DNA of 64,000 nt from Arthrobacter sp. zg-Y238 (lineage in GTDB: Bacteria; Actinomycetota; Actinomycetes; Actinomycetales; Micrococcaceae): positions 62,001 to 126,000 of the forward strand of contig NZ_JANFLU010000011.1 in the NCBI RefSeq assembly GCF_024385525.1, given 5' to 3'. Under the pieces are notes generated by a model. The model was not told the DNA's origin, ran no database searches, and worked only from the letters and a program-made list of their open reading frames with translations. Shown here piece by piece: positions 53,655 through 63,932 of this stretch; within the stretch, counting starts at the first letter, position 1, and each line of letters begins with the position of its first letter. The translations under genes and the position numbers were made by a program.

Positions 53655-55442
53655 GTGAGCAAAAACTTCCCTCTTACGGATCCTGCCCGCCCTTGGACCC
53701 GCCACTACAGCGAGGGAGTCCTGGAAGGCTTCAGCCTCCCGGATGAGTCCCTCGTTGACGTGGTGGAGAGCTCGGTCCGCAAATACCGTTCCAAGACCGC
53801 CCTGCAGTTTTTCGGTGCCACCACTTCCTACGAGGAACTGGGTGACCAGATCCGTCGTGCGGCGACGGGCTTGATGAAGCTCGGCGTGCGTAAGGGGGAC
53901 CGGGTGGCACTTGTGCTGCCCAACTCGCCGCAGCACGTGGTGGCGTTCTACGCCGTCCTCCGTCTGGGAGCCGTGGTGGTGGAACACAACCCGCTCTACA
54001 CGGACAGGGAGCTGCGGCACCAGTTCGAGGACCACGGCGCCACCGTGGCCGTGGTTTGGGACAAGGTTGTGGAGAACGTCCAGAAGCTGCCGGCAGATAT
54101 TCCGGTGCGCAGCATTGTTTCGGTGGACCTGATCCCGGCCATGCCGCTGATCAACCGGCTGGCGTTGAAGCTCCCCGTTCCCGCCCTGCGCGAGGCGCGG
54201 GCAGCCCTTTCCCCTTCCAAGCGTCCGCCCCGCGGGCCGCGGCGCGTGGTGCGGTGGCAGGAACTGCTGGACAACCGCCCGCTGCGCAAACGCCATCCGC
54301 GTCCAGAGGCGACGGACCTGGCAGCCATCCAGTACACCAGCGGAACCACCGCCGATCCCAAGGGCGCCATGCTGACGCATGCCAACCTCGTGGCCAATGC
54401 GGCACAGGGGCGGGCGTGGGTTCCCGGGCTGAAGCCCGGCAATGAAACCTTCTACGCCGTGCTGCCCATGTTCCATGCCTATGGACTGACCCTGTGCCTT
54501 ACCACCGCCATGAGCCTGGGTGCCCGGGTGGTGCTGTTCCCCAAGTTCGACGTCGACATGACGCTCAAGGCCATGAAAAAGACCCCGGCCACCTTCCTCC
54601 CGGCCGTACCGCCCATTTACGAGCGCCTGGCCGCGGGAGCCAAGGAACAAAACATTTCCCTTCGGGGCGTCCGGTCCGCCATTTCCGGTGCCATGAACCT
54701 CCCGCCCCGAACGGTCGAAATCTGGGAAGAGGCCACCGGGGGACTCCTGATCGAGGGCTACGGCCTGACTGAAACATCTCCCATCGCGCTGGGCAACCCG
54801 TTCGCCAAGTCGCGGAAACCGGGAACGGTGGGCGTGCCCTTCCCGCTGACAGACATCCGGGTGGTGGATCCCGAGCACCCCTCCGTCGATGTGCCCCAGG
54901 GCCACCGGGGCGAACTGCTGATCAAGGGCCCGCAGGTCTTTGCCGGCTACTGGAACAAGCCCCGGGAGACCGAGGCGGTACTGCTCGACGGCGGCTGGTT
55001 CCGTACCGGAGACATTGTCACCGTGGACGAGGACCACTTTGTTACCATCGTGGACCGGATCAAGGAGCTGATCATTACCGGCGGCTTCAACGTGTCTCCC
55101 TCGGAAGTGGAAAACGCCCTGAAGCGCCACGAATCCGTCGACGACGTCGCCGTCGTCGGCCTGCTCCGTTCCGGCGGCGGCGAGGACGTGGTGGCAGCGG
55201 TGGTACCCAAGGCCGGTTCCCGTTTCAACGCGGAGGAACTGCGGGCATTCGTGCGCAAGGAGCTGGCAGCCTATAAGGTGCCCCGCCGGATCGTGGAGAT
55301 CCAGGAGTTGCCGAAGTCCCTGATCGGCAAGGTCCTGCGACGGCATGTCCGCGACAGCCTGCAGAACGGCAGCGCCGGTACCGTGCAGGCCGACGGCACC
55401 GCAGAAACGAATTCCCCTACCGATTCCCAGAGCAAGCCGTGA
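53655..55442 (+). CDS. Long-chain acyl-CoA ligase (FadD-type)
   Basis: The 595-residue AMP-forming enzyme has the P-loop YTSGTTADPKGAMLTH, the A5 motif GYGLTETSP, the A7/A8 motifs GWFRTGDI and DRIKELIITGGFNVSP, and the catalytic Lys in PKSLIGKVLRR. It activates fatty acids to acyl-CoA for beta-oxidation or lipid synthesis. The start is GTG. Its stop lies 18 bases before the AI-2E-family gene, so the two may be co-transcribed. Confidence 0.93.
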   Translation: MSKNFPLTDPARPWTRHYSEGVLEGFSLPDESLVDVVESSVRKYRSKTALQFFGATTSYEELGDQIRRAATGLMKLGVRKGDRVALVLPNSPQHVVAFYAVLRLGAVVVEHNPLYTDRELRHQFEDHGATVAVVWDKVVENVQKLPADIPVRSIVSVDLIPAMPLINRLALKLPVPALREARAALSPSKRPPRGPRRVVRWQELLDNRPLRKRHPRPEATDLAAIQYTSGTTADPKGAMLTHANLVANAAQGRAWVPGLKPGNETFYAVLPMFHAYGLTLCLTTAMSLGARVVLFPKFDVDMTLKAMKKTPATFLPAVPPIYERLAAGAKEQNISLRGVRSAISGAMNLPPRTVEIWEEATGGLLIEGYGLTETSPIALGNPFAKSRKPGTVGVPFPLTDIRVVDPEHPSVDVPQGHRGELLIKGPQVFAGYWNKPRETEAVLLDGGWFRTGDIVTVDEDHFVTIVDRIKELIITGGFNVSPSEVENALKRHESVDDVAVVGLLRSGGGEDVVAAVVPKAGSRFNAEELRAFVRKELAAYKVPRRIVEIQELPKSLIGKVLRRHVRDSLQNGSAGTVQADGTAETNSPTDSQSKP

Positions 55443-55458
55443 CCAGGAAGAAGCAAAC

Positions 55459-56628
55459 ATGAGCGCATCAAGCCCTAACAGGGTTGAACGGGATACCCAG
55501 CCGGATCACGCCAGACCCGGACGGTACTGGAGCGGCGCCCTTGGCCATGCCGGGCAGCGCTCCGCCCAGATCCTGCTGATCCTGCTTCTGGTTTCGGTGA
55601 CGGTCTACGGGCTGCTGCAGGTCACGCTGGTGGTTATTCCCGTGCTGCTGGCATTGATCCTGGGTGCGGCCATCGCTCCGTTCGTGAACTGGCTCCGCCG
55701 CAAGGGATGGCCCAGCGCGCTGGCGACAGGCCTGTCCTTCCTGCTGCTGCTCGGGATTTTCGGCGGGTTGGTCACCGGGATCGTATTCGCCATCCGCAGC
55801 GAATGGGGCGACCTGGTGGACCAGGCCGTGGCAGGCTTCGACCAGCTCTACGACTTTGTACTTAACGGCCCGCTCCCGATCGACCAGGAGATGCTCGCCA
55901 ACGCGCGGGACGCCGTTATCGACTTTGCAACCAGCAGCACGGTAAGCAGCGGGGCCATCGCCGGGATCTCCGCGGCCACGACCTTTGCCACCGGGTTCCT
56001 GCTGATGGCAGTGGTCCTGTTCTACTTCCTCAAGGACGGGGACCGGATCTGGGCCTTCTTCCTGCGCATGTTCCCCGAGGGCGACCGCCGGGACAAGGCC
56101 CGCCTCTCCGGCTTCCGCGTCATGGAGGTCCTCGGCGGGTACATCCGCGGCACCGCCATTGTGGCGCTGGTCGATTCGGTGTGCATCGGTGCGGCGCTGT
56201 TCATCCTGCAGGTTCCGCTGGCCCTGCCGCTGACCGTGATTGTGTTTGTCGGCTCGTTCATCCCGCTGGTCGGCGCCACCGCTGCCGGTGTCTTCGCAGC
56301 CCTGATCGCACTGGTGGCCAACGGACCGGTTGTTGCCCTGATCGTCGTCGTGGTGATCATTGCGGTGAACCAGCTGGAGGGCAACTTCCTGCAGCCGGTG
56401 GTCATGGGCAAGTCCCTGAGCATCCACGCCCTCGTGATCCTGCTGGCCCTGACCGCAGGAACCATCCTCGCCGGCATCGTCGGCGCTATCCTGGCCGTCC
56501 CGATCGCCGCCGTGGGCTGGGCCGTGATCAAGGTCTGGACCGGTGAGGACAACGGCGAAGATCTCGACGAGGTGAAGGAAATCCCCGATCCGGAGGACCA
56601 GCCGGAAATGGAATCCGCGGAAAAGTAG
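55459..56628 (+). CDS. AI-2E-family transporter
   Basis: The 389-residue membrane protein has about eight helices. The N-terminal pair (LLLVSVTVYGLLQVTLVVIP), a large central loop, and the C-terminal signature GNFLQPVVMGKSLSIHALVILLAL fit PF01594. The family includes Na+/H+ antiporters and a disputed AI-2 exporter; the substrate is unknown. The ATG at 55459 follows AGGAAG. Confidence 0.9.
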   Translation: MSASSPNRVERDTQPDHARPGRYWSGALGHAGQRSAQILLILLLVSVTVYGLLQVTLVVIPVLLALILGAAIAPFVNWLRRKGWPSALATGLSFLLLLGIFGGLVTGIVFAIRSEWGDLVDQAVAGFDQLYDFVLNGPLPIDQEMLANARDAVIDFATSSTVSSGAIAGISAATTFATGFLLMAVVLFYFLKDGDRIWAFFLRMFPEGDRRDKARLSGFRVMEVLGGYIRGTAIVALVDSVCIGAALFILQVPLALPLTVIVFVGSFIPLVGATAAGVFAALIALVANGPVVALIVVVVIIAVNQLEGNFLQPVVMGKSLSIHALVILLALTAGTILAGIVGAILAVPIAAVGWAVIKVWTGEDNGEDLDEVKEIPDPEDQPEMESAEK

Positions 56629-56635
56629 TACCCGC

Positions 56636-58168
56636 TTAGACGGCCGGCACCCCTTCCGCCTCGGCGCTGGAGGTGCCGGCCACCCGTTTCTCCCAGGCTG
56701 CCCGGACCTCGGGGGCCGTGGGACGGGAGAGCAGCGACACCACGCAGTAGGCAACGGCCGAGGCGGCGAGCCCGTAGTAGATCGGTTCGTTGGCATACAC
56801 GCCGTCGTACGGGGCGGCCGCCCGGATCTCAAGGTAGATCATGGTTCCGAGGGTCACCACGGTTCCGGCAGCCATGGACACGCCTGCACCCAGTCCGGTG
56901 CCGCGCTTCCACACCAGTCCGCCCAGGATGCTCACCAGCAGTCCACCCACCAAAATGTCGTAAGCGATGGTCAGCGCAGCAACCACGTCCTGGACCACGA
57001 TGGCCACGAGGATTGCGACGACGCCCAGTCCGAGTACCCAGTAGCGGTTGGACGCGATGTCTTCCCCGGCGTCGTCTCCGGTCTCCGGTTGGGTGCCGGC
57101 GCTCCGGTCGGTGGAACTGCCGGAACCACGGCGGAACCATCCGCGGACGAAGGGGACGACGTCGGTACGAGCCACGGTGGCTGCAGCAATCAGCGCCCCC
57201 GAGGCAGTGGACATCATGGCGGCGACTGCAGCGGCCAGGACGAGGCCGCCGATGCCAACCGGCAGCAGGTTCATTGCGACGTCGGCGTAGACATCGTCCT
57301 GGGACTCCACTGCGGAAAGAGCGACGCTGGCGCCCATGCCGATCAGTGCCCCAGCCACGCCGTAGAGGATGCAGTAGATCCCGGCCGCGGTGCCGCCCCA
57401 GCGGGCTATCAGCGGGGTGCGTGCCGTAAAGACCCGCTGCCAGATATCCTGGCCGATCAGCAGGCCCAGCGTGTAGACCACGAAATAGGTGATGATGCTC
57501 TGCGCGCCGATACCGGTGATGCTGAAGAATTCCGCTCCGGCACGCTCCCGGATACCGTCAAGGCCCCCGGCGGCGGAGAGCGTAAAGGGCAGCATCAGGG
57601 CGAAGACGCCGATGGTCTTGATGATGAACTGCGCCATGTCGGCGAGCGTGATGGACCACATTCCGCCGATGGTGGAGTAGATGAGGACGACGGCGCCGCC
57701 CACGGCGATGGCCAGCCACCGCTCAAAGCCGAAGAGGACCACGAAAATGGTGGCATAGGCGCCGGTGGAGGTGGCACAGAGCATCAGCGTGTAGGCCAGC
57801 ATCACGATCGAGGAAACCTTGGTGGATTCGGTCCCGTAGCGCAGGGACAGCATCTGCGACACGGTGTAGATCCGCAGTTTCTGCAACGTGGAGGCAAAGA
57901 GCAGGCTGAGGAGCAGGACTCCGGTGCCGATGGCGACCACCAGCCACATGCCGGAGATGCCGTACTTGTATCCGAGCCCCACCCCGCCGACGGTGGAGGC
58001 CCCGCCGAGGACGACGGCGGCCATGGTGCCGGTGTAAAACAGCGGCCCCAGGCGTCGGCCGGCCACCAGATAGTCGCTGACGTTCTTGGTGCGGGACTTG
58101 CCCCACCAACCGAAACCCAGCATTGCCAGCAGGTAAAGGACCACGATGGTCCCGTTGATGTATTCCAT
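56636..58168 (-). CDS. Sodium:solute symporter (SSS family)
   Basis: The 510-residue protein has 13 predicted helices. N-terminal TM1 has LAMLGFGWWGKSRTKNVSDYLVAGRRLGP, typical of the family, and Na+-site helices are near GGASTVGGVGLGYKYG. There is a cytoplasmic loop with SSTDRSAGTQPETGDD. It sits in divergent orientation to an XRE-cupin regulator and near an agmatinase-like gene, so uptake of a guanidino compound or polyamine is a reasonable guess. Confidence 0.9.
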   Translation of the reverse strand: MEYINGTIVVLYLLAMLGFGWWGKSRTKNVSDYLVAGRRLGPLFYTGTMAAVVLGGASTVGGVGLGYKYGISGMWLVVAIGTGVLLLSLLFASTLQKLRIYTVSQMLSLRYGTESTKVSSIVMLAYTLMLCATSTGAYATIFVVLFGFERWLAIAVGGAVVLIYSTIGGMWSITLADMAQFIIKTIGVFALMLPFTLSAAGGLDGIRERAGAEFFSITGIGAQSIITYFVVYTLGLLIGQDIWQRVFTARTPLIARWGGTAAGIYCILYGVAGALIGMGASVALSAVESQDDVYADVAMNLLPVGIGGLVLAAAVAAMMSTASGALIAAATVARTDVVPFVRGWFRRGSGSSTDRSAGTQPETGDDAGEDIASNRYWVLGLGVVAILVAIVVQDVVAALTIAYDILVGGLLVSILGGLVWKRGTGLGAGVSMAAGTVVTLGTMIYLEIRAAAPYDGVYANEPIYYGLAASAVAYCVVSLLSRPTAPEVRAAWEKRVAGTSSAEAEGVPAV

Positions 58169-58200
58169 TGCAGTCCTCGAGCTAGGGAACCGGCCTTGAA

Positions 58201-58246
58201 TTGCCTGACAGGCAACAAGTGTTTACTGAAACTAGTGTGCTTTCAG
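58201..58246. promoter_or_regulatory. Palindromes between the SSS symporter and XRE-cupin regulator
   Basis: TTGCCTGACAGGCAA (58201-58215) is a perfect 7-bp inverted repeat around one base. TGAAA and TTTCA (about 58227-58246) form a second, looser repeat. They lie in the 150-base divergent control region and are the likely operators of the regulator. Confidence 0.55.
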
Positions 58247-58318
58247 TCACGCCGTCAATTTAGCCGCCTCGCAATACCACCGCATTACGTGCATGTTTCC
58301 CTCGGTATGCTCGTAAGC

Positions 58319-58894
58319 ATGAAGGCCTTGCCCGTAGAACCGACCAACGCTCCCGTGGCGATTGGGGTGCGGATCCGCTCCGCACGCCAGGCCCGGCATC
58401 TGACCATTGAGCAGGTGGCTGAAGCCACCGGCCTCACCAAGGGGTTCCTTAGCCGGGTGGAGCGGGACCTGACCTCTCCGTCAGTGGCTTCCCTGCTGAC
58501 CCTGTGCCAGGTGCTTTCCATTTCCATCGGCGACCTTTTTGCCGCGCCGGAAACCAATGTGACGCGCCTGGCCGATGCCCCGCGCATCAGCCTGGGCGGC
58601 GAGGGAATCGTGGAACGGCTGGTCACGGCACGGACTGAACGGCGCGTCCAAGTGGTCCGCTCCGTGATTGCGCCCGGCGGGTCCGGCGAAGCCGATCTTT
58701 ATTCGGTGGACTGCGAGGTGGAGGTGCTTCATGTTGCCCAGGGCAGCTTCGAACTCATCCTGGGCAACGAGCGGATTGAACTAACTACCGGCGACACGGT
58801 CACCTTCCCCGGCCGGGAACCGCACTCATGGCACAACCCGTCCGACGAGGAAACAATTGTGCTCTGGACCCTCGTCAGCCCCGGCGGCGCCTAG
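58319..58894 (+). CDS. XRE-family regulator with C-terminal cupin
   Basis: The 191-residue protein has an N-terminal helix-turn-helix (IRSARQARHLTIEQVAEATG, LTKGFLSRVERDL, SVASLLTLCQVL) and a C-terminal cupin (VEVLHVAQGSFELILGNE, GDTVTFPGREPHSWHNP). Such proteins control amine, amino-acid or guanidino catabolism, the cupin sensing the ligand. The in-frame ATG at 58307 is the other start option. Confidence 0.9.
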   Translation: MKALPVEPTNAPVAIGVRIRSARQARHLTIEQVAEATGLTKGFLSRVERDLTSPSVASLLTLCQVLSISIGDLFAAPETNVTRLADAPRISLGGEGIVERLVTARTERRVQVVRSVIAPGGSGEADLYSVDCEVEVLHVAQGSFELILGNERIELTTGDTVTFPGREPHSWHNPSDEETIVLWTLVSPGGA

Positions 58895-58918
58895 GCTGCG
58901 GAGCCGGGGGCAGCGGAG

Positions 58919-60616
58919 CTAGGCGGAAAGGGTTTCGCCGGCCACCGGCTCGGCCACATCTTCACCGGTCAGCCGCTGCAGGTACTCCACCGCTCCGGTG
59001 ATGTCCCTGCCGGAGGACCGGTAGCCCACGTACCCGTCCGGGCGGATGACCAGCAGTTCAGGCCGGCGCGAGCTCAGGCCCAGGCGGTGGAAGGCCAGAC
59101 CGCTGACGTCCTTGATGATGCCGGGAGTATTGGCAATGAGGCTGCTGCCGACGGTCAGCTGCTGGATATTGAGCAGTCCGGCGAGCTGGGGCAGTGCCGC
59201 CCGGAGCTGATGCGGTGCGTCCTGCGGCCAGCCGGGTCCGCTGAGGAGGATGGCGAAGCCGGGCGTGGCCACCAGATCCTGCAGGCGCCGTTCCCGGTCC
59301 TGGTAGATGACGTCGGCGTCGGGCAGGCGGTCACCGGGCCGGACGCCGCGGGCCAGGAGCGCCGGGAGGCGGGTGTTCCCGGCGTCGACCATGCTGCTGC
59401 CGCGGTAGTTGATGTTCAGCTGCGCCATGGTCCGGAAAAGCCGGGAGCGGAGTCCGTCCCAGCCTATGGCCTTCGGAGCCAGCGCGGGCAGGAGCTTGGT
59501 GCGGGGGAGCTTCTTCAGGCCATTGCGACTGGTGGCCAGCTTGAAGATGCGGTCCGTCGTGGACACCACCTCCCGGCCCACGGGCCGGCGCTCGGCGTCG
59601 TAGCTATCGATCAGTTCATCGCTGGCGAGGCCGCGGGCGCCGAGGGCGAGTTTCCAGCCCAGGTTCAGTGCGTCCTGGATGCCGGTGTTCATGCCCTGGG
59701 CGGCAACGGGGGAGTGGACATGGGCGGCGTCGCCGGCCAGGAACACGGAACCCTGCTGGAAGTATTCGGCCATCTGGTGCGACAGGCGGAAGGTGCTGAT
59801 CCACTTCGGATCCCGCACGTGCAATGCGCCGTGCGTAAAGGTATCGGCCAGCTCCTGGATCGTTTCAAGGGTGGCCGGCCGGTGCGGCGGCTTCATCGCG
59901 ATCATCCGCCAGGTGGCTGAGCCGCCGAGCGGGAACAGGAAGAGGAAACCGTCCTCGGTGGGGTAGGAATGCACGGCGTCCGGTTCCGCACCGTCAATTT
60001 CAACGTCGGCCAGGATGAAGGTGCCGGGGTAGGCTCCGCCGCGCCAGTCCATGCCTGCCTTGGCGCGGACCGTGCTCCCGGCACCGTCGGCACCAACCAC
60101 GTAACGGGCACGGATGCGCTCGATGCCGCGGTCCATCCGCTGGACCTTGGCCTCCATGCCGGCAAACGGGTCCTCGGGATCCAGGCGTGCCAGGTCCTGC
60201 AGCTCCGCGCCGCGCTCGATGCGCACCCGGCGGGAGAGCAGGTGCTGGGTAAGAATGCGCTCGGTTTCCGTCTGGGACAGGAACAGCAGCTGCTGGAACG
60301 CCGAATCCTCCAGCCCGGAGTCAAACAGGTCTACTTCCAGCGTTTCCTCCGGCAGGTGGAGGTGGAGCTCGCGGGCGGGACGCCCAGCGGCAACGAGCTC
60401 GCCGCTGACGCCGAAGGGGCGCAGTGCTTCCAGAGTGCGCGGCTGGATGGCGATGGCCCGCGATTCGGTCCCGGGAGACTGGCGCCGGTCGATGATGCGG
60501 AAGCTGGCACCGAAAGCAGCCAGCTGGGCGGCCAGGGCAAGGCCCGTAGGGCCGGCACCAACAATCAGGACATCGACGTCGTAGTTAGGGTCTTCGCTGT
60601 TATCGTGAGCCGCCAT
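58919..60616 (-). CDS. FAD-dependent monooxygenase (PHBH-type)
   Basis: The 565-residue flavoprotein has the dinucleotide motif VDVLIVGAGPTGLALAAQLA, the DG motif VVGADGAGSTVR, and the second FAD motif VFLAGDAAHVHSPVAAQGMNTG. A thioredoxin-like C-terminal domain (FAILLSGPGW, then LLVIRPDGYVGYRS) follows. It hydroxylates aromatic or similar substrates; the substrate is unknown. It is divergent from the agmatinase gene across a region with repeated GGTAAC half-sites. Confidence 0.9.
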   Translation of the reverse strand: MAAHDNSEDPNYDVDVLIVGAGPTGLALAAQLAAFGASFRIIDRRQSPGTESRAIAIQPRTLEALRPFGVSGELVAAGRPARELHLHLPEETLEVDLFDSGLEDSAFQQLLFLSQTETERILTQHLLSRRVRIERGAELQDLARLDPEDPFAGMEAKVQRMDRGIERIRARYVVGADGAGSTVRAKAGMDWRGGAYPGTFILADVEIDGAEPDAVHSYPTEDGFLFLFPLGGSATWRMIAMKPPHRPATLETIQELADTFTHGALHVRDPKWISTFRLSHQMAEYFQQGSVFLAGDAAHVHSPVAAQGMNTGIQDALNLGWKLALGARGLASDELIDSYDAERRPVGREVVSTTDRIFKLATSRNGLKKLPRTKLLPALAPKAIGWDGLRSRLFRTMAQLNINYRGSSMVDAGNTRLPALLARGVRPGDRLPDADVIYQDRERRLQDLVATPGFAILLSGPGWPQDAPHQLRAALPQLAGLLNIQQLTVGSSLIANTPGIIKDVSGLAFHRLGLSSRRPELLVIRPDGYVGYRSSGRDITGAVEYLQRLTGEDVAEPVAGETLSA

Positions 60617-60659
60617 GTCCTCAGCCTAGTCTTGACCCCAACCGCACTTCCACTTTAGC

Positions 60660-60693
60660 TTTTAGGTAAACTTTTGGTTACCCTCAGGTAACC
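60660..60693. promoter_or_regulatory. Repeated GGTAA/TTACC sites between monooxygenase and agmatinase genes
   Basis: GGTTACC (60676-60682) and GGTAACC (60687-60693) form a perfect 7-bp inverted repeat with a CTCA loop; a third half-site, GGTAAAC, lies at about 60665. This lies midway between the divergent starts and looks like an operator for a dimeric regulator. Confidence 0.55.
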
Positions 60694-60740
60694 CTGCACA
60701 CCGGGCGACGACGCCCATCCCGGAACCGGAGACAGTACCT

Positions 60741-61715
60741 ATGGACAACCTTCCCCGAGTGAACGTGAACGGCCGCATCGGACCCGTGGACGCAGCGCAG
60801 ATCCCGCGCTACGCAGGGGCTGCCACCTTTGCCCGCCTGCCCCGTCTGGACCAGGTGGAGCACGCCGAGGTCGCGGTGGTGGGAGTGCCCTTCGACAGCG
60901 GAGTTTCCTACCGGCCCGGCGCACGGTTCGGCGGTAACCATGTCCGCGAGGCAAGCCGGCTGCTGCGTCCGTATAACCCGGCCCTGGATGCCTCCCCGTT
61001 CGAGAATCTGCAGGTGGCCGATGCCGGCGATATGGCCGTCAACCCCTTCAACATCAATGAGGCCATCGAGACCGTCCAGCAGAACGCCCTGGACCTCACC
61101 GGGAATGGCACCAAGCTCCTGACCCTGGGCGGGGACCACACCATCGCCCTGCCGCTGCTGCGCGCCGCCGCTGAGCGTGCCGGTTCTCCGGTGGCCATGC
61201 TGCACTTCGACGCACACCTGGACACCTGGGACACCTATTTCGGTGCCGAGTACACGCACGGCACCCCGTTCCGCCGCGCCGTCGAGGAAGGCATCCTCGA
61301 TACCGAGGCCATTTCCCATGTGGGCACCCGAGGTCCGCTGTACGGCAAGAAGGACCTCGAGGACGATCGCCGCTTCGGCTTCGGCATCCTGACCTCTTCC
61401 GATGTCTTCCGCCAGGGCGTGGATGAGGTGGTGGCGAAGCTGCGGGACCGGATCGGCAGCCGTCCGTTGTATGTGTCCGTGGACATCGACGTCCTGGATC
61501 CGGCCCACGCCCCGGGGACCGGCACCCCCGAGGCCGGCGGCATCACCAGCCGTGAACTGCTGGAGATCCTGCGCGGACTGCGCGGACTGAACCTGGTGGG
61601 CGCCGACGTCGTCGAAGTCGCCCCTGCTTACGACCATGCGGACATCACCGCCGTGGCCGCCTCGCACGTCGCCTATGACCTCATCACGCTGATGGGATTG
61701 TCGGATGAGCACTGA
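60741..61715 (+). CDS. speB: Agmatinase/ureohydrolase-family enzyme
   Basis: The 324-residue Mn2+ enzyme shows all metal motifs: [42 protein letters not shown]. It splits a guanidino compound into urea and an amine. Agmatine is the usual substrate; guanidinobutyrate or another is possible, and the label is by similarity only. No urease is in the window. Its end overlaps the next gene by 11 bases. Confidence 0.85.
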   Translation: MDNLPRVNVNGRIGPVDAAQIPRYAGAATFARLPRLDQVEHAEVAVVGVPFDSGVSYRPGARFGGNHVREASRLLRPYNPALDASPFENLQVADAGDMAVNPFNINEAIETVQQNALDLTGNGTKLLTLGGDHTIALPLLRAAAERAGSPVAMLHFDAHLDTWDTYFGAEYTHGTPFRRAVEEGILDTEAISHVGTRGPLYGKKDLEDDRRFGFGILTSSDVFRQGVDEVVAKLRDRIGSRPLYVSVDIDVLDPAHAPGTGTPEAGGITSRELLEILRGLRGLNLVGADVVEVAPAYDHADITAVAASHVAYDLITLMGLSDEH

Positions 61716-63387
61716 ATCCGCCGCTTCGGGTTCGGGCGACGCTGTCCCCGGCGCCGGTCCCGTCCGCAACGGCGGAGACCTGGTGGTGGAAACCCTCGAA
61801 GCCCTCGGCGCCAGCAAGGTATTCGGCATTCCCGGCCAGCACGCCCTGGGACTGTTCGATGCGCTCTCCCGTTCGCGGCTGGAGTTCATCTCCTCCCGGG
61901 TGGAGAACAACTCCGCATTTGCGGCCGACGGTTTTTCCCGGGCCACCGGGCAGGTGGGCGTGCTTTTCCTGTCCACCGGTCCCGGTGCCCTGACCTCGCT
62001 GGCCGGGCTGCAGGAGGCCTATGCCACCGGAGTGCCGATGATCGTGGTGGCCAGCCAGATCCCCATTGACGGGCTCGGCGCGCGGCGCCGGGGAATGCTG
62101 CACCAACTAGATGACCAGAAGGCCTCCGCCGCCAACGTCACCAAGAGCCAGCGCCTGATCCAGCACGCCTCCGGCATCCCCTCCGCCATCCAGGACGCGT
62201 GGACCGAAGCCATCTCCTCCCCGGCAGGGCCGGTGTGGATCGAGATCCCGCAGAACGTGCTGCTCAACCCGGTCATGGTGCCTGCCGTAGAAGACGCGTT
62301 GGCAGAACCGTTCGACAACCCCCCGCGCAGCGAACTGGTCAAGGAAGCCGTGCGCTGGCTCTCCGACGCCCGCCGGCCCGCCGTCATTGCCGGCGGCGGC
62401 GTGCGCCGCAGCGGTGCCGAGGCTGCGTTGCTTTCCATTGCCCAGAAGCTGCATGCCCCGGTGATCTGCACGCCCGGGGGCAACGGAGCCTTCCCGTGGA
62501 ACCATCCGCTGTCCCTGCAGTCCTGGATGGAGGACCGGCATATGACGGACGTGCTCGAGGATGCCGACGTACTGGTGGTCATCGGCTCCTCGCTCGGCGA
62601 AGTGACGTCCAATTACTTCACCATGGCGCCCCGCGGCCGGATCATCCAGATCGACGCCGAACCCCGGGTCCTGGAGTCCAACCGTCCTGCGCTGGGTATC
62701 CGCGCCGACGCCCGGCAGGCCCTGGACGCGCTCGACGCCGCCCTTCCGGCCTCGGCCCGCCTTCCCGAGTGGCACGGGCAAAGCGCCGAGGAGCTGGTAG
62801 CCGGCGCCTTGGCCCGGGTTCAGGCGCGGCTGGATACCCAGGGCCTCGACATGGAACGCCGCTTCATGGCGGACATCCGCGCCGCGGTCCCCGATGAGAT
62901 GCAGACCTACTGGGACATGACCATTTCCGCCTACTGGGCCTGGAGCTGCTGGGATGCGAAGTCCGGCCGGTTCCACTCCGCCCAGGGCGCCGGCGGATTG
63001 GGGTACGGCTATCCGGGCGCAATCGGCGGCGCGGTGGGCCTGGGGGAGCGGGTGCTTGCCGTGTCCGGCGACGGTTCGGCCATGTACTCCATTTCCGAAC
63101 TGGCCACGGCGCGGCAGCATAACCTTCCCGTGACCTGGCTGATTGTCGACGACGGCGGCTACGGCATCCTGCGCGAATACATGGAGGACGCGTTCGGCAA
63201 GGCGACCGCAACGGAGCTGGCGCGCCCGGATTTCGTGAAGCTCGCGGAATCCTTCGGTGTACCTGCCCGCCGCTGCGCACCGGAAGGCATCCGCGCGGCA
63301 TTGGAAGGGGCATTTGCCGGAGAAGGCCCCAACGTAGTTGTGGTTGAAGCGCGGATAGGTCTTTTTGCTCCCACCCACCTGGTTTAA
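61705..63387 (+). CDS. Thiamine pyrophosphate enzyme, acetolactate-synthase-like
   Basis: The 560-residue protein has the TPP-activating Glu in [19 protein letters not shown], a central FAD/binding-fold domain, and the TPP site [18 protein letters not shown]. The usual Asn-Asn of the TPP/metal motif reads Asp-Asp (VDDGGYG). It lacks the clear features of true acetolactate synthase, and there is no small subunit. Overlap with the agmatinase gene implies shared expression and a linked step after guanidino hydrolysis. The reaction is unknown. Confidence 0.85.
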   Translation: MSTESAASGSGDAVPGAGPVRNGGDLVVETLEALGASKVFGIPGQHALGLFDALSRSRLEFISSRVENNSAFAADGFSRATGQVGVLFLSTGPGALTSLAGLQEAYATGVPMIVVASQIPIDGLGARRRGMLHQLDDQKASAANVTKSQRLIQHASGIPSAIQDAWTEAISSPAGPVWIEIPQNVLLNPVMVPAVEDALAEPFDNPPRSELVKEAVRWLSDARRPAVIAGGGVRRSGAEAALLSIAQKLHAPVICTPGGNGAFPWNHPLSLQSWMEDRHMTDVLEDADVLVVIGSSLGEVTSNYFTMAPRGRIIQIDAEPRVLESNRPALGIRADARQALDALDAALPASARLPEWHGQSAEELVAGALARVQARLDTQGLDMERRFMADIRAAVPDEMQTYWDMTISAYWAWSCWDAKSGRFHSAQGAGGLGYGYPGAIGGAVGLGERVLAVSGDGSAMYSISELATARQHNLPVTWLIVDDGGYGILREYMEDAFGKATATELARPDFVKLAESFGVPARRCAPEGIRAALEGAFAGEGPNVVVVEARIGLFAPTHLV

Positions 63388-63523
63388 CCGCCGCTGCTGC
63401 GTGATCCGGGTGTCGGCGTGCCCGGGCAGATAGAAGGGGTGGCTCTGGCATGATGAGGGCGTGCGATTGGCGTGGCCCCTCACCTGTCGGGGCCTTCCGC
63501 ACAAAGCGAATCAGGACCAACCC

Positions 63524-63931
63524 ATGCCCCTTCCAACCGCTCCCTCCGTGGAATTGCACGTTCTCGCCGGCGAATACGTGATCGCACGGCTTCCCCCGGC
63601 GTCGGAGGTTCCCGCCGCGCTTATGTCAGCGGCCGACGGCTTCATTTCCGTCACCCGCACCCCGCAGGAGCTTTCGATTGTCTGCCCCGCCGCGCTTGCC
63701 CCGGCGGACGCCGAAATTGACGGAACGTGGGCGGCGTTTTATGCCTCCGGTCCGATTCCCTTCGGGCTGACAGGAGTGGTGGCCTCGCTGGTCGCACCGC
63801 TCGCAGCGGCCGGCTGCCCGGTGTTTGTCGTGTCGACCTTTGACGGCGACGTCCTCATGGTCCCCTCGCCGCAGTACGAGCAGGCCCTCGCGTTGCTGCG
63901 CGCGGCAGGCCACACGCTTCCAGGGGTTTAG
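63524..63931 (+). CDS. Small ACT-domain-like protein
   Basis: The 135-residue protein (MPLPTAPSVELHVLAGEYVIARL, then GPIPFGLTGVVASLVAPLAAAGCPVFVVSTFDGDVLMV) fits the tandem ACT/CASTOR-like family of amino-acid-binding proteins. ATG 63524 is preceded by a weak CAGGAC site. It may belong to the preceding cluster, but 136 bases separate them. Confidence 0.75.
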   Translation: MPLPTAPSVELHVLAGEYVIARLPPASEVPAALMSAADGFISVTRTPQELSIVCPAALAPADAEIDGTWAAFYASGPIPFGLTGVVASLVAPLAAAGCPVFVVSTFDGDVLMVPSPQYEQALALLRAAGHTLPGV

Positions 63932-63932
63932 T

